In this document: one piece after another, positions 17,210-26,504 of the stretch | Position numbering within the stretch: position 1 is the stretch's first letter | Layout: each line of letters begins with the position of its first letter | NCBI RefSeq assembly: GCF_013346665.1 | Contig: NZ_JABVBB010000038.1 | Span: 591,214 to 655,213, forward strand | Direction: 5' to 3' | DNA length: 64,000 nt | Source: Sulfitobacter maritimus | GTDB lineage: Bacteria > Pseudomonadota > Alphaproteobacteria > Rhodobacterales > Rhodobacteraceae | Made by a program: the position numbers and the translations under genes | The notes under the pieces: model-generated | Databases searched by the model: none | Seen by the model: only the letters and a program-made list of their open reading frames with translations | Told to the model about the DNA's origin: nothing

Positions 17210-18177
17210 CAGTCGGCCTGCGCCGCCGCAGCGGCCAGTTGGGTAAGGTAGTCGTCCAGCACATAGTCGATGGAAAGCGGTGTTGGATTGGCCGCAGTAC
17301 CCATTGGGTCATTCTTCAGCAATACCACTGAGCCCCGGCTGACTGCCGGGAACCGTGCGATAAGCGGGTTTTCGGTCAGACTGTCCAGCCGCGCCTGATC
17401 GCCATAGGTCACGATCACATCAACATCGTCAAAAAGATCAATGCGCTCGGCGCTCACCCGGCCTGAGTATTTACCCGCCTCGCTCGCCGTCTGCACGGCC
17501 TCTGGTGTGGCCATGCCGAGATCGGTGAGAAATTGCACCCGTTGGTCGGCGGCGGCGTAAAATCCGATGGTGCTTAGGTCGCGCGGATCAAGATGGGTGA
17601 CAAACATGCCAGTCTTGCCTTCAAGCTGCGGAAACTCCGCGCGGGCCTCGGCGATCCGTGCTTCGATCTCGGCCACCATCTCATCGCCAGCCTCGGCCCG
17701 GCCCAGACCGGCGGCGTTCTGGCGGATCATCTCGCGCCATGTGGTGGTCCAAGCGGCTTCGGGGTAGGCGATGACCGGGGCGATGCGGCTCAACGTGTCA
17801 TAATCGGCGCGGGACAGACCGGAATAGGCGGCGAGGATCACATCGGGCTGGGTGCTGGCCACCGCTTCGAAATCGATGCCATCGCCTTCGTCAAAGAGGA
17901 CCGGGGTCTCGGCCCCCAAGGCGTCCAACCGCTCGGTCACCCAAGGCAGAAGCCCATCACCGTCATCATCCCCCCATGAGGCGCGGGCAAAGCCTACCGG
18001 CACAATGCCCAGAGCCAGTGGCACCTCGTGGTTGGCCCAGCCGACGGAGGCTACGCGTTGCGGCTCTTCTGTCACTGTCGTTGATCCAAAGGCGTGGGGC
18101 ACCGTGACGGGAAAGTCCTGTGCCCAGACCGCAGGAGCGACGATGGTCATACACAGGATCGAAAGGGGTCTTAGCAC
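17209..18177 (-). CDS. Iron-siderophore periplasmic substrate-binding protein (FepB/FecB type)
   Basis: 322 residues with a Sec signal peptide cleaved near VWAQ. It is a class III (peribp_2-like) binding protein: EEPQRVASVGWANHEVPLALG near residue 40, DFEAVASTQPDVILAAYSGLS near residue 105, then a long central helix. It delivers ferric siderophore to the FecCD permeases and is the first gene of the minus-strand iron operon. A TTTAGTCAG element lies about 25 bases upstream of its ATG, which suggests repression under iron sufficiency. Confidence 0.93.
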   Translation of the reverse strand: MLRPLSILCMTIVAPAVWAQDFPVTVPHAFGSTTVTEEPQRVASVGWANHEVPLALGIVPVGFARASWGDDDGDGLLPWVTERLDALGAETPVLFDEGDGIDFEAVASTQPDVILAAYSGLSRADYDTLSRIAPVIAYPEAAWTTTWREMIRQNAAGLGRAEAGDEMVAEIEARIAEARAEFPQLEGKTGMFVTHLDPRDLSTIGFYAAADQRVQFLTDLGMATPEAVQTASEAGKYSGRVSAERIDLFDDVDVIVTYGDQARLDSLTENPLIARFPAVSRGSVVLLKNDPMGTAANPTPLSIDYVLDDYLTQLAAAAAQAD

Positions 18178-18190
18178 GGGGATATTCCTT

Positions 18191-18211
18191 ACCTTAGCGT
18201 TTTAGTCAGTT
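18191..18211 (-). promoter_or_regulatory. Candidate iron box upstream of the binding-protein gene
   Basis: On the minus strand the sequence reads TGACTAAAACGCTAA (18208-18194), a partial dyad that shares the TGACTAAA half with the perfect site at 18391-18405. It lies just upstream of the first gene of the siderophore operon. Confidence 0.5.
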
Positions 18212-18390
18212 AAATGGGGTAGGGCGCATATCCGGCAGATACAAGTGCTTTTTTGGTTTGGACAGGAAGGCAACGGCGCACATTTAGGAAACGGGTATTG
18301 GTTGTCCATCCTCATAAATACTAGCAATAACAGTGGTTTGTATGTCGTACTTGCGCCGTGAATGTTCATCACGCTGCCCCTTGTCATTTC

Positions 18391-18405
18391 TGACTAAATC
18401 AGTCA
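18391..18405. promoter_or_regulatory. Candidate iron box TGACT-AAATC-AGTCA
   Basis: A perfect 5-bp dyad with a 5-base spacer, 69 bases upstream of the imelysin gene and inside the divergent gap between the two iron units. From memory, it has the general form of the Rhodobacterales iron box attributed to IscR; I could not check the published matrix. The 18178-18473 gap otherwise holds no gene. Confidence 0.6.
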
Positions 18406-18473
18406 CCTATGCGCAAATCGGCCCATCCCGCACTTCGGTGTGATAAGGGCAAACCAGAACAAAGGACCGACTG

Positions 18474-19736
18474 ATGCGCTTCAAAACGACGACCGCCATC
18501 GCGCTTATCTCACTCGCTGCCGCGCCTGTTTTCGCGCAGAGCAAGACGGAGGTGCTTGGCACCTATGCCGATATCGCGCAGGCGGGTTATGCCGATAGCC
18601 TAGCCACGGCACAGACGCTGCAACAGGCAGTTGATGCGCTGATCGCAGAACCCTCTGCCGAAGCGCTTCAGGCCGCGCGGGCGGCATGGCTCGCGGCGCG
18701 GGTGCCCTACCAACAGACGGAAGTCTTCCGCTTCGGCAATGCGATCGTTGACGATTGGGAAGGCAAGGTGAACGCTTGGCCGCTGGACGAGGGGCTGATT
18801 GATTACGTTGACGCGTCCTATGGCGGCGTTTCTGATGAAAACGCTCTCGCGGCGCTTAATGTGGTGGCCAATCCGGTGTTCACACTGGGCGGAGAAGAGG
18901 TCGACGCGGCACAGATCACCCCCGCGCTTTTGGAAGGCCAACTGCATGAGGCCGGCGCCATCGAATCCAACGTCGCCACGGGCTATCATGCCATCGAATT
19001 TCTGCTTTGGGGGCAGGACCTGAACGGAACGGATTTTGGCGCGGGCAACCGGCCTTGGACCGATTACGCCACCGGCGCTGACTGCACCAATGACAATTGT
19101 GATCGGCGCGGGGATTACCTCAAAGCGGCAACTGATCTGCTGGTGAGCGATCTGGTGTGGATGGCAGATCAATGGGCCGAGGGGGGCGCGGCGCGCCAAG
19201 CGGTGCTGGAAGATGAAACCGCAGGGATTAACGCGATCCTGACCGGGATGGGGTCGCTGTCCTATGGCGAGCAGGCGGGCGAGCGCATGAAACTCGGCGT
19301 GATGCTGAACGACCCCGAAGAGGAGCATGACTGCTTCTCCGACAACACCCACAACAGCCACTATTACGACGGGCTGGGCGTGCGGAACGTCTATCTGGGG
19401 GAATACCTACGCGTGGACGGCTCTGTCGTATCCGGACCATCACTGTCAGACCTTGTGGCCGCAGCAGATGCCACGGTCGATCAAGACCTGCGCGACCGTC
19501 TGAACACCACAATGGTTGAACTGGCTCAGATCAAAACAGCGGCAGAGGCTGGGTTTAGCTATGACATGATGCTGGCACGCGGCAATGCCGAGGGCGAGGC
19601 CTTGATCATGAGCGCGGTTGACGCGCTGGTGGATCAAACCCGCGCGATTGAGCGGGCGGTGACGGTGCTGGGGACAGGCGCGCTTGCGTTCGAAGGCTCC
19701 GACAGCCTTGATGACCCGAACGCCGTGTTCGAGTAA
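18474..19736 (+). CDS. Imelysin-family (M75) iron-regulated protein
   Basis: 420 residues with a Sec signal peptide cleaved near VFAQ. The imelysin core contains the GxHxxE signature as GYHAIEFLLWG (H172, E175), plus AARVPYQQTEVFRFGNAIVDDW and the late motif DCFSDNTHNSHYYDGLGVRN, typical of IrpA-like proteins. Family members are periplasmic or outer-membrane proteins linked to iron uptake; peptidase activity is doubtful. It is the first gene of a four-gene exported module. The perfect iron-box dyad upstream and the divergent siderophore operon support an iron role. Confidence 0.92.
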   Translation: MRFKTTTAIALISLAAAPVFAQSKTEVLGTYADIAQAGYADSLATAQTLQQAVDALIAEPSAEALQAARAAWLAARVPYQQTEVFRFGNAIVDDWEGKVNAWPLDEGLIDYVDASYGGVSDENALAALNVVANPVFTLGGEEVDAAQITPALLEGQLHEAGAIESNVATGYHAIEFLLWGQDLNGTDFGAGNRPWTDYATGADCTNDNCDRRGDYLKAATDLLVSDLVWMADQWAEGGAARQAVLEDETAGINAILTGMGSLSYGEQAGERMKLGVMLNDPEEEHDCFSDNTHNSHYYDGLGVRNVYLGEYLRVDGSVVSGPSLSDLVAAADATVDQDLRDRLNTTMVELAQIKTAAEAGFSYDMMLARGNAEGEALIMSAVDALVDQTRAIERAVTVLGTGALAFEGSDSLDDPNAVFE

Positions 19737-19744
19737 TTAGTGGG

Positions 19745-19768
19745 GGCCGGGGCTTGCGAGGCCCGGCC
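19745..19768 (+). other. Intercistronic hairpin after the first imelysin gene
   Basis: GGCCGGG (19745-19751) pairs with CCCGGCC (19762-19768) in the 81-bp gap before the di-haem gene. No T tract follows. It could stabilise the upstream transcript or attenuate the downstream genes. Confidence 0.45.
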
Positions 19769-19817
19769 TAACCGACCGGACGCGCAGGCGTCTGTAGGCA
19801 AAAAGGCTGACCCGACC

Positions 19818-21410
19818 ATGTCGCGTTTCCGAAAACCGATCCGTTTAAGCGGCCCATCGGTGGCACTGGCCGCCGGGGTGGTGGCAGGCCTCACCGCGCT
19901 ACCGGGCTTGGCGCTTGAGCCGGGGAGCGACGCGCTGGCCGCGCCCCATTTGAACACAGTGCCACGCAGCGCGGCTGAGCGGGCGCGCATTGCCTCCGTC
20001 ACCGCGCCGCCCACGCAATTCGACAAGCCCGAACCTTTTGAGACCAACTTGGCAGGCGCCGCCACCGTGCGTGCTCGGACCACCGCCGACGCCTTTTCGC
20101 TGCCCTCGGCCAATATCCCCTTTGCGCGGGAGTTGGATTTTAAGGTGGGCAACGGGCTGTTTAGAAAGCTCTGGGTGTCATCGCCGTCTTCCACGCTGGC
20201 CTCAGACGGGGTCGGGCCGCTCTATAACGCGCGGTCCTGCCAGCGCTGCCATCTTAAAGACGGGCGCGGGCATCCGCCCGAAGGGCCGCAGGACGACGCC
20301 ACATCGATGTTCCTGCGCATCTCTGTCCCCGCGTCCCCGCAAGAGGCGATGAGCGAGATCGAAGCGTTTTTGCTCTCTGTCGGGGATGAGCCTCCCCGCA
20401 CGCGGCCCGACCCGATCTATGGCGGGCAACTGCAAGATGTCGCCGTGCCGGGGCTTCGCGCCGAATACCGCTTGGGGATCAGCTATGAGGAATTTGTGGT
20501 CCCCCTGTCAGATGGGGAAACAGCAACCCTGCGCCGCCCGACCTACACGGCAGAAGATCTGGGCTATGGTCCGCTGGCCGAAGGGGCGATGCTCAGCCCC
20601 CGCGTCGCGCCGCCGATGATTGGCTTGGGGCTGCTGGAAGCTATTCCCGCCGCAGATATCCTCGCTCTCGCGGATCCTGAGGATGCCGATGGTGATGGAA
20701 TTTCAGGCCGTGCGCAGGTGGTCTGGTCCTTTGAGCATGAACGGCCAATGCTGGGGCGCTTTGGCTGGAAAGCCGGCGCGCCAACCATTCGGGAGCAATC
20801 AGCCAGCGCCTTTGCCGGGGACATTGGTATCTCCTCACCGATTTTCGCTGACCCTTGGGGCGATTGCACTCCTGAGCAAGAAGCCTGCCGCAACGCGCCG
20901 CATGGCGACGGGGATGCGCGTGGCACTGAGATTGACGCCGAAGGGCTCGACCTTGTGACCTTCTACAGTCGCAACCTTGCCGTGCCAGCGCGGCGGGACG
21001 TCGACGATCCCGAGGTGTTGCGCGGCAAGGCGCTGTTTTATCAAACGGGCTGTTCGGCCTGCCACAGCCCGAAATTCGTAACTCACCGTCTGACAGACCA
21101 GCCTGAGCAAAGTTTTCAGTTGATCTGGCCCATGACCGATCTGCTGCTGCATGACATGGGCGACGGGCTGGCCGACAACCGGCCCGAAGGCCGCGCCTCT
21201 GGCCGAGAGTGGCGCACCGCACCGCTTTGGGGTATTGGCTTGACCGAACAGGTCAATGGCCACACGCAGTTCCTGCATGACGGGCGGGCGCGGTCGCTTC
21301 TCGAAGCTGTGCTGTGGCACGGCGGTGAAGCGCAGGCGTCTCGCGATGCTGTTGTAGAGATGCCCAAGGCCGACCGCGACGCCCTGATCCGTTATCTGGA
21401 GAGCCTGTAA
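19818..21410 (+). CDS. Di-haem oxidoreductase, DUF1111 (thiol oxidoreductase-like) family
   Basis: A periplasmic c-type cytochrome of about 530 residues. It has a hydrophobic export signal (about residues 10-34). Two CxxCH haem sites are visible: CQRCH (C141, C144, H145) and CSACH (C412, C415, H416). The DUF1111 hallmarks LYNARSCQRCHLKDGRG and LHDMGDGLADNRPEG are also present. Members sit between imelysin genes in many proteobacteria, as here, and are thought to do redox chemistry linked to iron; substrate unproven. I chose ATG 19818 over an upstream GTG at 19740 because the signal peptide follows it; its Shine-Dalgarno is weak. It overlaps the next gene by one base (TAATG). Confidence 0.9.
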   Translation: MSRFRKPIRLSGPSVALAAGVVAGLTALPGLALEPGSDALAAPHLNTVPRSAAERARIASVTAPPTQFDKPEPFETNLAGAATVRARTTADAFSLPSANIPFARELDFKVGNGLFRKLWVSSPSSTLASDGVGPLYNARSCQRCHLKDGRGHPPEGPQDDATSMFLRISVPASPQEAMSEIEAFLLSVGDEPPRTRPDPIYGGQLQDVAVPGLRAEYRLGISYEEFVVPLSDGETATLRRPTYTAEDLGYGPLAEGAMLSPRVAPPMIGLGLLEAIPAADILALADPEDADGDGISGRAQVVWSFEHERPMLGRFGWKAGAPTIREQSASAFAGDIGISSPIFADPWGDCTPEQEACRNAPHGDGDARGTEIDAEGLDLVTFYSRNLAVPARRDVDDPEVLRGKALFYQTGCSACHSPKFVTHRLTDQPEQSFQLIWPMTDLLLHDMGDGLADNRPEGRASGREWRTAPLWGIGLTEQVNGHTQFLHDGRARSLLEAVLWHGGEAQASRDAVVEMPKADRDALIRYLESL

Positions 21411-22399
21411 TGCGCCTGCTTCTGACCGCTGCCTTTTGCCTGTCCCTCACGCCAGCCTTTGCCGGGGTGGAAGAGGTGATCGAAGACCATGCACTTCCCG
21501 GTACCGCCGCCTTTGCGCAGGCCGCCGCAGCGCTGGACACCGCCGCGCGCGCGGACTGTACCGCGCCCAGCCTGCGCCCGGCCTATCAAAAGACATTCGA
21601 CGCTTGGCTCGGCATCGCGCATCTGTCCCTCGGTCCGCTGGAAGAGGCAGGCCGCGGGCTGACCATTGGTTTCTGGCCCGATTCACGCGGCATGGTTGGG
21701 CGCACCGTGGCCAAGCTCATCGCGGATAAAGACCCAGCCGCACAGACGCCAGAAGGCTTTGCCGAGGTTTCCGTCGCCGGGCGCGGGCTTTTTGCCTTGG
21801 AGCGGGTGCTCTATGACGACGCCTTGGCGGGCTATGCCGAGGGCAGCTACAGTTGCACGCTGGCCCGCGCTATGACGCACGATCTCGCCGTTCTGGCGCG
21901 AGAGGTCGACACCGAGTGGCGCGAGGGGTTCGCCCAGAGCCTGCGCAGCGCCGGGGCCGACGGCAACACACGCTTTCTAAGCGAACGCGAGGCCGTACAG
22001 GCGCTCTACACGGCGCTGTCGACAGGCCTCGAATTTATCGCGGATCAGCGTCTTGGCCGACCGATGGGAACATTCGACGCCCCCAAGCCGCGGGTTGCCG
22101 AAGCCCGCCGTTCTGGCCGATCCCTGCGCAATGTCATCTTGTCACTAGAAGCGCTGCGCGGATTGGCCCGCAGCCTGTCGGATGCGCCCATCCCGCAGAC
22201 CGAAGCGGCCTTTGCGGCAGCGTTGGACAAGGCAGAGATCTTGGACGATCCGGTCTTCGCAGGCGTTGCTGACCCAGTTGGCCGTTTGCGGGTCGAAGCC
22301 TTACAAACGCTTGTGAGCAAAATCAGCAGCGCCGTCGCCCAAGAGATCGCCCCCGCACTTGGCGTGTCCGTGGGCTTTAACGCGACGGATGGCGATTGA
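21410..22399 (+). CDS. Second imelysin-family protein (degenerate GxHxxE motif)
   Basis: 329 residues with a signal peptide cleaved near AFAG. The overall pattern is imelysin-like: LRPAYQKTFDAWLGIAHLSLGPLEEAGR, GFWPDSRGMVGRTVAKLI and a C-terminal helix bundle. At the GxHxxE position it reads GLFALE, so the histidine is replaced by Phe (F128) while E131 remains. It may therefore bind metal differently from the first imelysin. Translation is coupled to both neighbours (TAATG before, TGATG after). Confidence 0.88.
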   Translation: MRLLLTAAFCLSLTPAFAGVEEVIEDHALPGTAAFAQAAAALDTAARADCTAPSLRPAYQKTFDAWLGIAHLSLGPLEEAGRGLTIGFWPDSRGMVGRTVAKLIADKDPAAQTPEGFAEVSVAGRGLFALERVLYDDALAGYAEGSYSCTLARAMTHDLAVLAREVDTEWREGFAQSLRSAGADGNTRFLSEREAVQALYTALSTGLEFIADQRLGRPMGTFDAPKPRVAEARRSGRSLRNVILSLEALRGLARSLSDAPIPQTEAAFAAALDKAEILDDPVFAGVADPVGRLRVEALQTLVSKISSAVAQEIAPALGVSVGFNATDGD

Positions 22400-23472
22400 T
22401 GCCCTCGCGCCGCCACTTTCTTGCGGGTCTTGCGGCACTGAGCTTGCCCCGGCCCAGTTGGGCCGATGTGGGAAACCCAGCCTTTCTCGCTGCCGCACGT
22501 GAACCAAACGGGCGTTATGCACTGTTTGGACTGGACCCGGCAGGGCGTGATCTGTTTCGCATCGCCTTGCCCAAGCGGGGCCATGCCGCCACCGCCCATC
22601 CCACCGCCCCCGAAGCCGTCGCCTTTGCCCGGCGTCCCGGCCGTTTTGCTTTGGTGATCGACTGCCTGAGCGGAAGCCTGCGCCACCAGTTAGACGCGCC
22701 CTCGGGCCGTCATTTCTACGGCCATGGCGCGTTCCTTAATGGCGGGGAGATCCTTGCCACCAGCGAGAATGACATCGACAGCGGCACAGGGCGGATCGGG
22801 CTTTGGTCGCGGTCGCGGGGCTATGCCCGGATTGGCGAGATCCCCTCGGGCGGGGTTGGACCGCATGAAATCCGGGCGTGGTCTGATGATATCTTGGCCG
22901 TCGCCAATGGCGGCATCCGCACCCATCCGGACCGGGGCCGCGAAAAGCTCAATCTGGAGACGATGCGCCCCAATCTATCCTATCTCAAGCTTGATGGGAC
23001 GCTGCTGGATCAGGTTGAGCTGGCCCCCGAATGGCGGCAGAGCTCGATCCGTCATCTGGCGCTGGCTCCTGATGGGCAGGTGGCTTTCGCCATGCAGTGG
23101 CAAGGTGCTCCGGGTGCTGCGGGACCGCTTTTGGGCCTTCATCGACGCGGCAGCCGTCCGGTGCTGGCCGAGGCGGATTTGGTCGAACAACTGGCAATGG
23201 ACGGCTACGCGGGCAGTGTCGCCTATACGGCCCACGGCGATGCTGTCGGCATCACCTCGCCGCGTGGGGGGCGGTTGCATGTCTTTGATACCGAGGGCCA
23301 GTTCAAGGTCGCGCACCGCCGCGCTGACATCTGCGGTCTGGCACCGGGCGCAGAGGGGTTTGTCGCCACAGACGGTCTGGGCGGGCTGCTGCGCGGCGAC
23401 ATGGCGGGGCTTTCACCGCTTGGAAGGGCCGACCGGGCTTGGGACAATCATCTGGTCGCGCTCGGGGGCTGA
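22399..23472 (+). CDS. DUF1513 family exported protein (predicted beta-propeller)
   Basis: 357 residues. The N-terminus SRRHFLAGLAALSLP resembles a Tat signal (SRRxFL), so it is probably exported folded. The body shows DUF1513 features: GRHFYGHGAFLNGGEILATSENDIDSGTGRIG, GGVGPHEIRAWSDD, VANGGIRTHPDRGREKLNL and a terminal AWDNHLVAL. The repeated beta-strand pattern suggests a propeller fold. It ends the imelysin - di-haem - imelysin - DUF1513 set, a conserved neighbourhood. Function unknown. An in-frame TTG at 22396 is an alternative start. Confidence 0.88.
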   Translation: MPSRRHFLAGLAALSLPRPSWADVGNPAFLAAAREPNGRYALFGLDPAGRDLFRIALPKRGHAATAHPTAPEAVAFARRPGRFALVIDCLSGSLRHQLDAPSGRHFYGHGAFLNGGEILATSENDIDSGTGRIGLWSRSRGYARIGEIPSGGVGPHEIRAWSDDILAVANGGIRTHPDRGREKLNLETMRPNLSYLKLDGTLLDQVELAPEWRQSSIRHLALAPDGQVAFAMQWQGAPGAAGPLLGLHRRGSRPVLAEADLVEQLAMDGYAGSVAYTAHGDAVGITSPRGGRLHVFDTEGQFKVAHRRADICGLAPGAEGFVATDGLGGLLRGDMAGLSPLGRADRAWDNHLVALGG

Positions 23473-23508
23473 TCGGCCTGTGACCAGCCGGTCATCCTAA
23501 AGAGGTAG

Positions 23509-24390
23509 TTACTTATTGGCGAACACAGCGCAAGCGCAGCCCGCGTCACGCACCGCCGCGCAAAGCCTGTCAGCCGCTGCGCGGTTATTGCGACCAATCC
23601 GCGCCATCACAAACCCCTTTTGTCGGCTGGCCCGGTGTTTGATCTTGATGTAATCCGGCTTTTCTCCCGCCAGCGGTGCCTTGCAACGGGCCACGCGCCG
23701 GTCATAGGCGGCTTGGGCCTGCGCCCTTGATTTGCCAAAGGCCACCTGTGCGCCCCAAGGTTTCAGTGGCGGTTCCGGCAGTTTCAGCGGGGTCAAGCGG
23801 CGGGCCTTGCCCATGGCGTAGCAGGCGGGCAGAAAATCGTCGGATTTGGACAACCGGAAATCGGGGTTTTCGGGCGGTGCATCGCGCCATGTTTCCGCGT
23901 CCAACCCGGTGATGATCGGCACATAGGCAATCGTTTCATCCGCCAAACCACCGCCTTGTAAAAAGCCTTCGACCCGGCGCTCGCCGCCGTTGTAGCCGAT
24001 CGCCGCCAATCCTTCGTTGCCATAGCGGCGCACCATTTCGGCCAGATACTGCGCGGAATGTTCCAGCGCATCTGCGGGGTTGTAGGGATCAGCCAAACCG
24101 CGCAGTGCAGCAGTCGAGGGGATGAACTGCGCGATGCCACGGGCGTTAGCGTGGCTAAGGGCGTTGGGGTCAAATCGGCTTTCCTGCCAGATCAGACGGG
24201 CAAAGAAGTTTTCGTCCAGTCCATGACGCTTTGAGAATACCGCAATGGCGTTGCAGGTGTCATAGACGAAATGCGCGTTGCGGATACAGTGGGAGTGGCC
24301 CCATTTCGTGCTGGAGCAGGAGCGATCCGGCGGCTCGGCCCAAGCAGCCTGCACGCAGAGAAACGTCAAGATGGTTAACCAGACTCTCAT
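23509..24390 (-). CDS. Lytic transglycosylase (SLT domain) with extended C-terminus
   Basis: A periplasmic peptidoglycan-cleaving enzyme. With the start at ATG 24390 the 293-residue protein begins with a clear signal peptide (MRVWLTILTFLCVQAAWA). The SLT domain (about 55-150) contains ARLIWQESRFDPNALS with catalytic Glu, then ARGIAQFIPSTA and AIGYNGGERRVEGFL. The remaining ~130 residues carry no domain I recognise and include several cysteines near the end (LCAAVRDAGCACAVF). The frame is open 49 codons further upstream, but the signal peptide argues for the shorter form. Convergent with the DUF1513 gene. Confidence 0.88.
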   Translation of the reverse strand: MRVWLTILTFLCVQAAWAEPPDRSCSSTKWGHSHCIRNAHFVYDTCNAIAVFSKRHGLDENFFARLIWQESRFDPNALSHANARGIAQFIPSTAALRGLADPYNPADALEHSAQYLAEMVRRYGNEGLAAIGYNGGERRVEGFLQGGGLADETIAYVPIITGLDAETWRDAPPENPDFRLSKSDDFLPACYAMGKARRLTPLKLPEPPLKPWGAQVAFGKSRAQAQAAYDRRVARCKAPLAGEKPDYIKIKHRASRQKGFVMARIGRNNRAAADRLCAAVRDAGCACAVFANK

Positions 24391-24479
24391 CCTTAGGTGG
24401 TGGGGTTTGCGGGCGTCTGTGTCAATCGCCTGTCGAAAATGGCAGTGCCTTGGCGCGATCGGCGGTATCAATCCCATCA

Positions 24480-24494
24480 TATTGTTCAACAATA
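24480..24494. promoter_or_regulatory. Perfect palindrome TATTGTTCAACAATA in the divergent gap
   Basis: A 15-base perfect dyad (7-bp arms around C) in the 250-bp gap between the transglycosylase and the peptide importer. The form suits a GntR- or similar-type repressor; a GntR gene closes the importer locus at 31555-32208. Assignment is inference. Confidence 0.45.
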
Positions 24495-24640
24495 CAGACA
24501 TTCCTGTAGGGCTAAAATGCTCGGATTGTATTGACATTCATCCCCTTGATCAGATTGATGGGCCAAACTTCACGTTGGGGCAGGCACGCGCCGCGCGTGT
24601 TTCCACGAACAGACGTGACCACTGCATGACTGAGGGCCTC

Positions 24641-26470
24641 ATGAAAGACTTATCTTCTCCGCAAGTTCTGTCGGTTGAGGGGCTTTCTGTCTCGTTCGGC
24701 AAGAGCCGCGTGATCGACAGGCTGAGCTTTTCGGTGGGCAAAGGCCGCACCGTGGCTGTGGTGGGTGAAAGCGGGTCCGGCAAGAGCGTGACCTCTTTAT
24801 CGATCATGCGTTTGGCCGACCTGACGGGTGCCAGCTACGATGCCGGGCGCATTGTGCTGGAGGGCGAGGGTGGTGAGTTCAATCTGCTTGACCTGACCCA
24901 AGACGAGGCCCGGAAAATCCGCGGCAAAGACATCGCGATGATTTTTCAGGAGCCGATGACCTCGCTCAACCCAGTCTATACGATTGGCGAGCAGATTGCG
25001 GAAATCCTGATGTTGCACAATGGCTTGTCACGCGAAGCGGCCCTTGCCGAAGCGGCGAAATTGCTCAGCCTCGTGCGCCTGCCCGATGCCGATGCGATGC
25101 TCAAGCGCTACCCGCATCAACTTTCAGGCGGCATGCGCCAGCGTGTGATGATTGCCATTGCCGTGGCCTGCCGCCCAAAACTGCTGATCGCGGATGAGCC
25201 GACCACCGCGCTCGACGTGACGATCCAAGCGCAAATCCTCGATATCCTGCGTGATCTTCAGGCCGAGATGGGCATGTCAATCATCTTTATCACCCATGAC
25301 ATGGGCGTGGTGGCGGAAATTGCGGATGATGTCGTGGTGATGTGGAAGGGCGAGAAGGTCGAAGAGGGGCCGGTCAAACGCATTTTCGCGCAGCCAGAGC
25401 ACCCCTATACCCGCAGCCTGCTCTCAGCAGTGCCAAAGCTGGGGTCGACCGAAGGGCAGGACTTTCCCTACAAAACCCCGCTGACGGTGCTGGTCGATGG
25501 CCAGCCAGAGTTGGTGGGCGAGACGCGGGTTCAAGACACCGCGCAGACCGATGGTGCGCCGCTGCTCTCGGTCCGCGATATGTCGGTCGATTTCGATATT
25601 AAAAAGACATGGTATGGCCGCACGACGCATTACGTCCCGGCGGTGTCGAACGCGACCTTGGACGTCTACCCCGGTGAGACGATTTCGCTGGTCGGCGAAA
25701 GCGGCTCGGGCAAGTCCACGATTGCGCGCACCGTGATGCAACTGGTCGAGCCGACCAAGGGCAGGATCACCTTTGACGGGCGCGATATGGCGGCGATGAA
25801 CCTGTCGGAGCGGCAAAAGCTGCGGCGCGATATTCAGTATATCTTCCAAGATCCCTTCGCCTCGCTCAACCCGCGCCAGACTGTCGGCTGGTCCGTGGCT
25901 GAGCCGATCCGCACACATGGGCTGATTGACAACGAGCGCGACACGAAACGCCGCGTGAGTGAGTTGCTCGAACGGGTCGGGATGCCGGCAGATGTGGCCG
26001 AACGCTATCCGCATCAGTTCTCTGGCGGGCAGCGGCAGCGGATTTGCATTGCCCGCGCGCTGGCCGGAAAGCCACGTTTGATTATCGCGGATGAGGTGCT
26101 TTCGGCCTTGGACGTGTCCATTCAGGCGCAGGTCATCAACCTGTTCATGGACTTGCAAAAAGAAGAGGGCATCGCGTTTCTTTTCGTCAGCCATGACATG
26201 GCGGTGGTCGAAAAGATCAGCCACCGTGTGGCGGTGCTTTACCTCGGTCAGATTGTCGAGCTGGGCAGCCGCAGGCAGGTTTTTGAAAATACCGCGCATC
26301 CCTACACCCGGCGGCTTTTGTCCGCTGTGCCAAACCCCGATCCAACCGCCAAACGCGAACGGGAGCCGCTGAGCGGCGAGCTTCCCTCAGCCACGAGACG
26401 GGCAGGGGACCGCCCCGCGACAGCCGTCTATGACGAAATCGCCAAGGGCCATTTCGTCGCACGCCACTGA
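24641..26470 (+). CDS. Peptide-type ABC transporter, fused double ATP-binding protein
   Basis: 609 residues comprising two complete Dpp/Opp-type ATPase domains (DppD-DppF fusion, GsiA-like). Domain 1 has [27 protein letters not shown] and FITHDMG. Domain 2 has [28 protein letters not shown] and FVSHDM; each ends with an oligopeptide-type C-terminal piece ([24 protein letters not shown]). In domain 2 Walker B ends DEV rather than DEP, common in the second halves of such fusions. ATG 24641 has GAGGG 4 bases upstream; ATG 24626 is a possible alternative. It is the first gene of a five-gene operon. Confidence 0.95.
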   Translation: MKDLSSPQVLSVEGLSVSFGKSRVIDRLSFSVGKGRTVAVVGESGSGKSVTSLSIMRLADLTGASYDAGRIVLEGEGGEFNLLDLTQDEARKIRGKDIAMIFQEPMTSLNPVYTIGEQIAEILMLHNGLSREAALAEAAKLLSLVRLPDADAMLKRYPHQLSGGMRQRVMIAIAVACRPKLLIADEPTTALDVTIQAQILDILRDLQAEMGMSIIFITHDMGVVAEIADDVVVMWKGEKVEEGPVKRIFAQPEHPYTRSLLSAVPKLGSTEGQDFPYKTPLTVLVDGQPELVGETRVQDTAQTDGAPLLSVRDMSVDFDIKKTWYGRTTHYVPAVSNATLDVYPGETISLVGESGSGKSTIARTVMQLVEPTKGRITFDGRDMAAMNLSERQKLRRDIQYIFQDPFASLNPRQTVGWSVAEPIRTHGLIDNERDTKRRVSELLERVGMPADVAERYPHQFSGGQRQRICIARALAGKPRLIIADEVLSALDVSIQAQVINLFMDLQKEEGIAFLFVSHDMAVVEKISHRVAVLYLGQIVELGSRRQVFENTAHPYTRRLLSAVPNPDPTAKREREPLSGELPSATRRAGDRPATAVYDEIAKGHFVARH

Positions 26471-26504
26471 TGCGATTGACCTTATTCAACGGAGGAAAGA
26501 CCAC

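Noticed and set aside
24278..24640. N-terminal extension of the first double ATPase
   Set aside because: The extra 121 codons overlap the start of the transglycosylase gene and its promoter gap, and have no homology to ABC proteins; the ATG at 24641 fits better.
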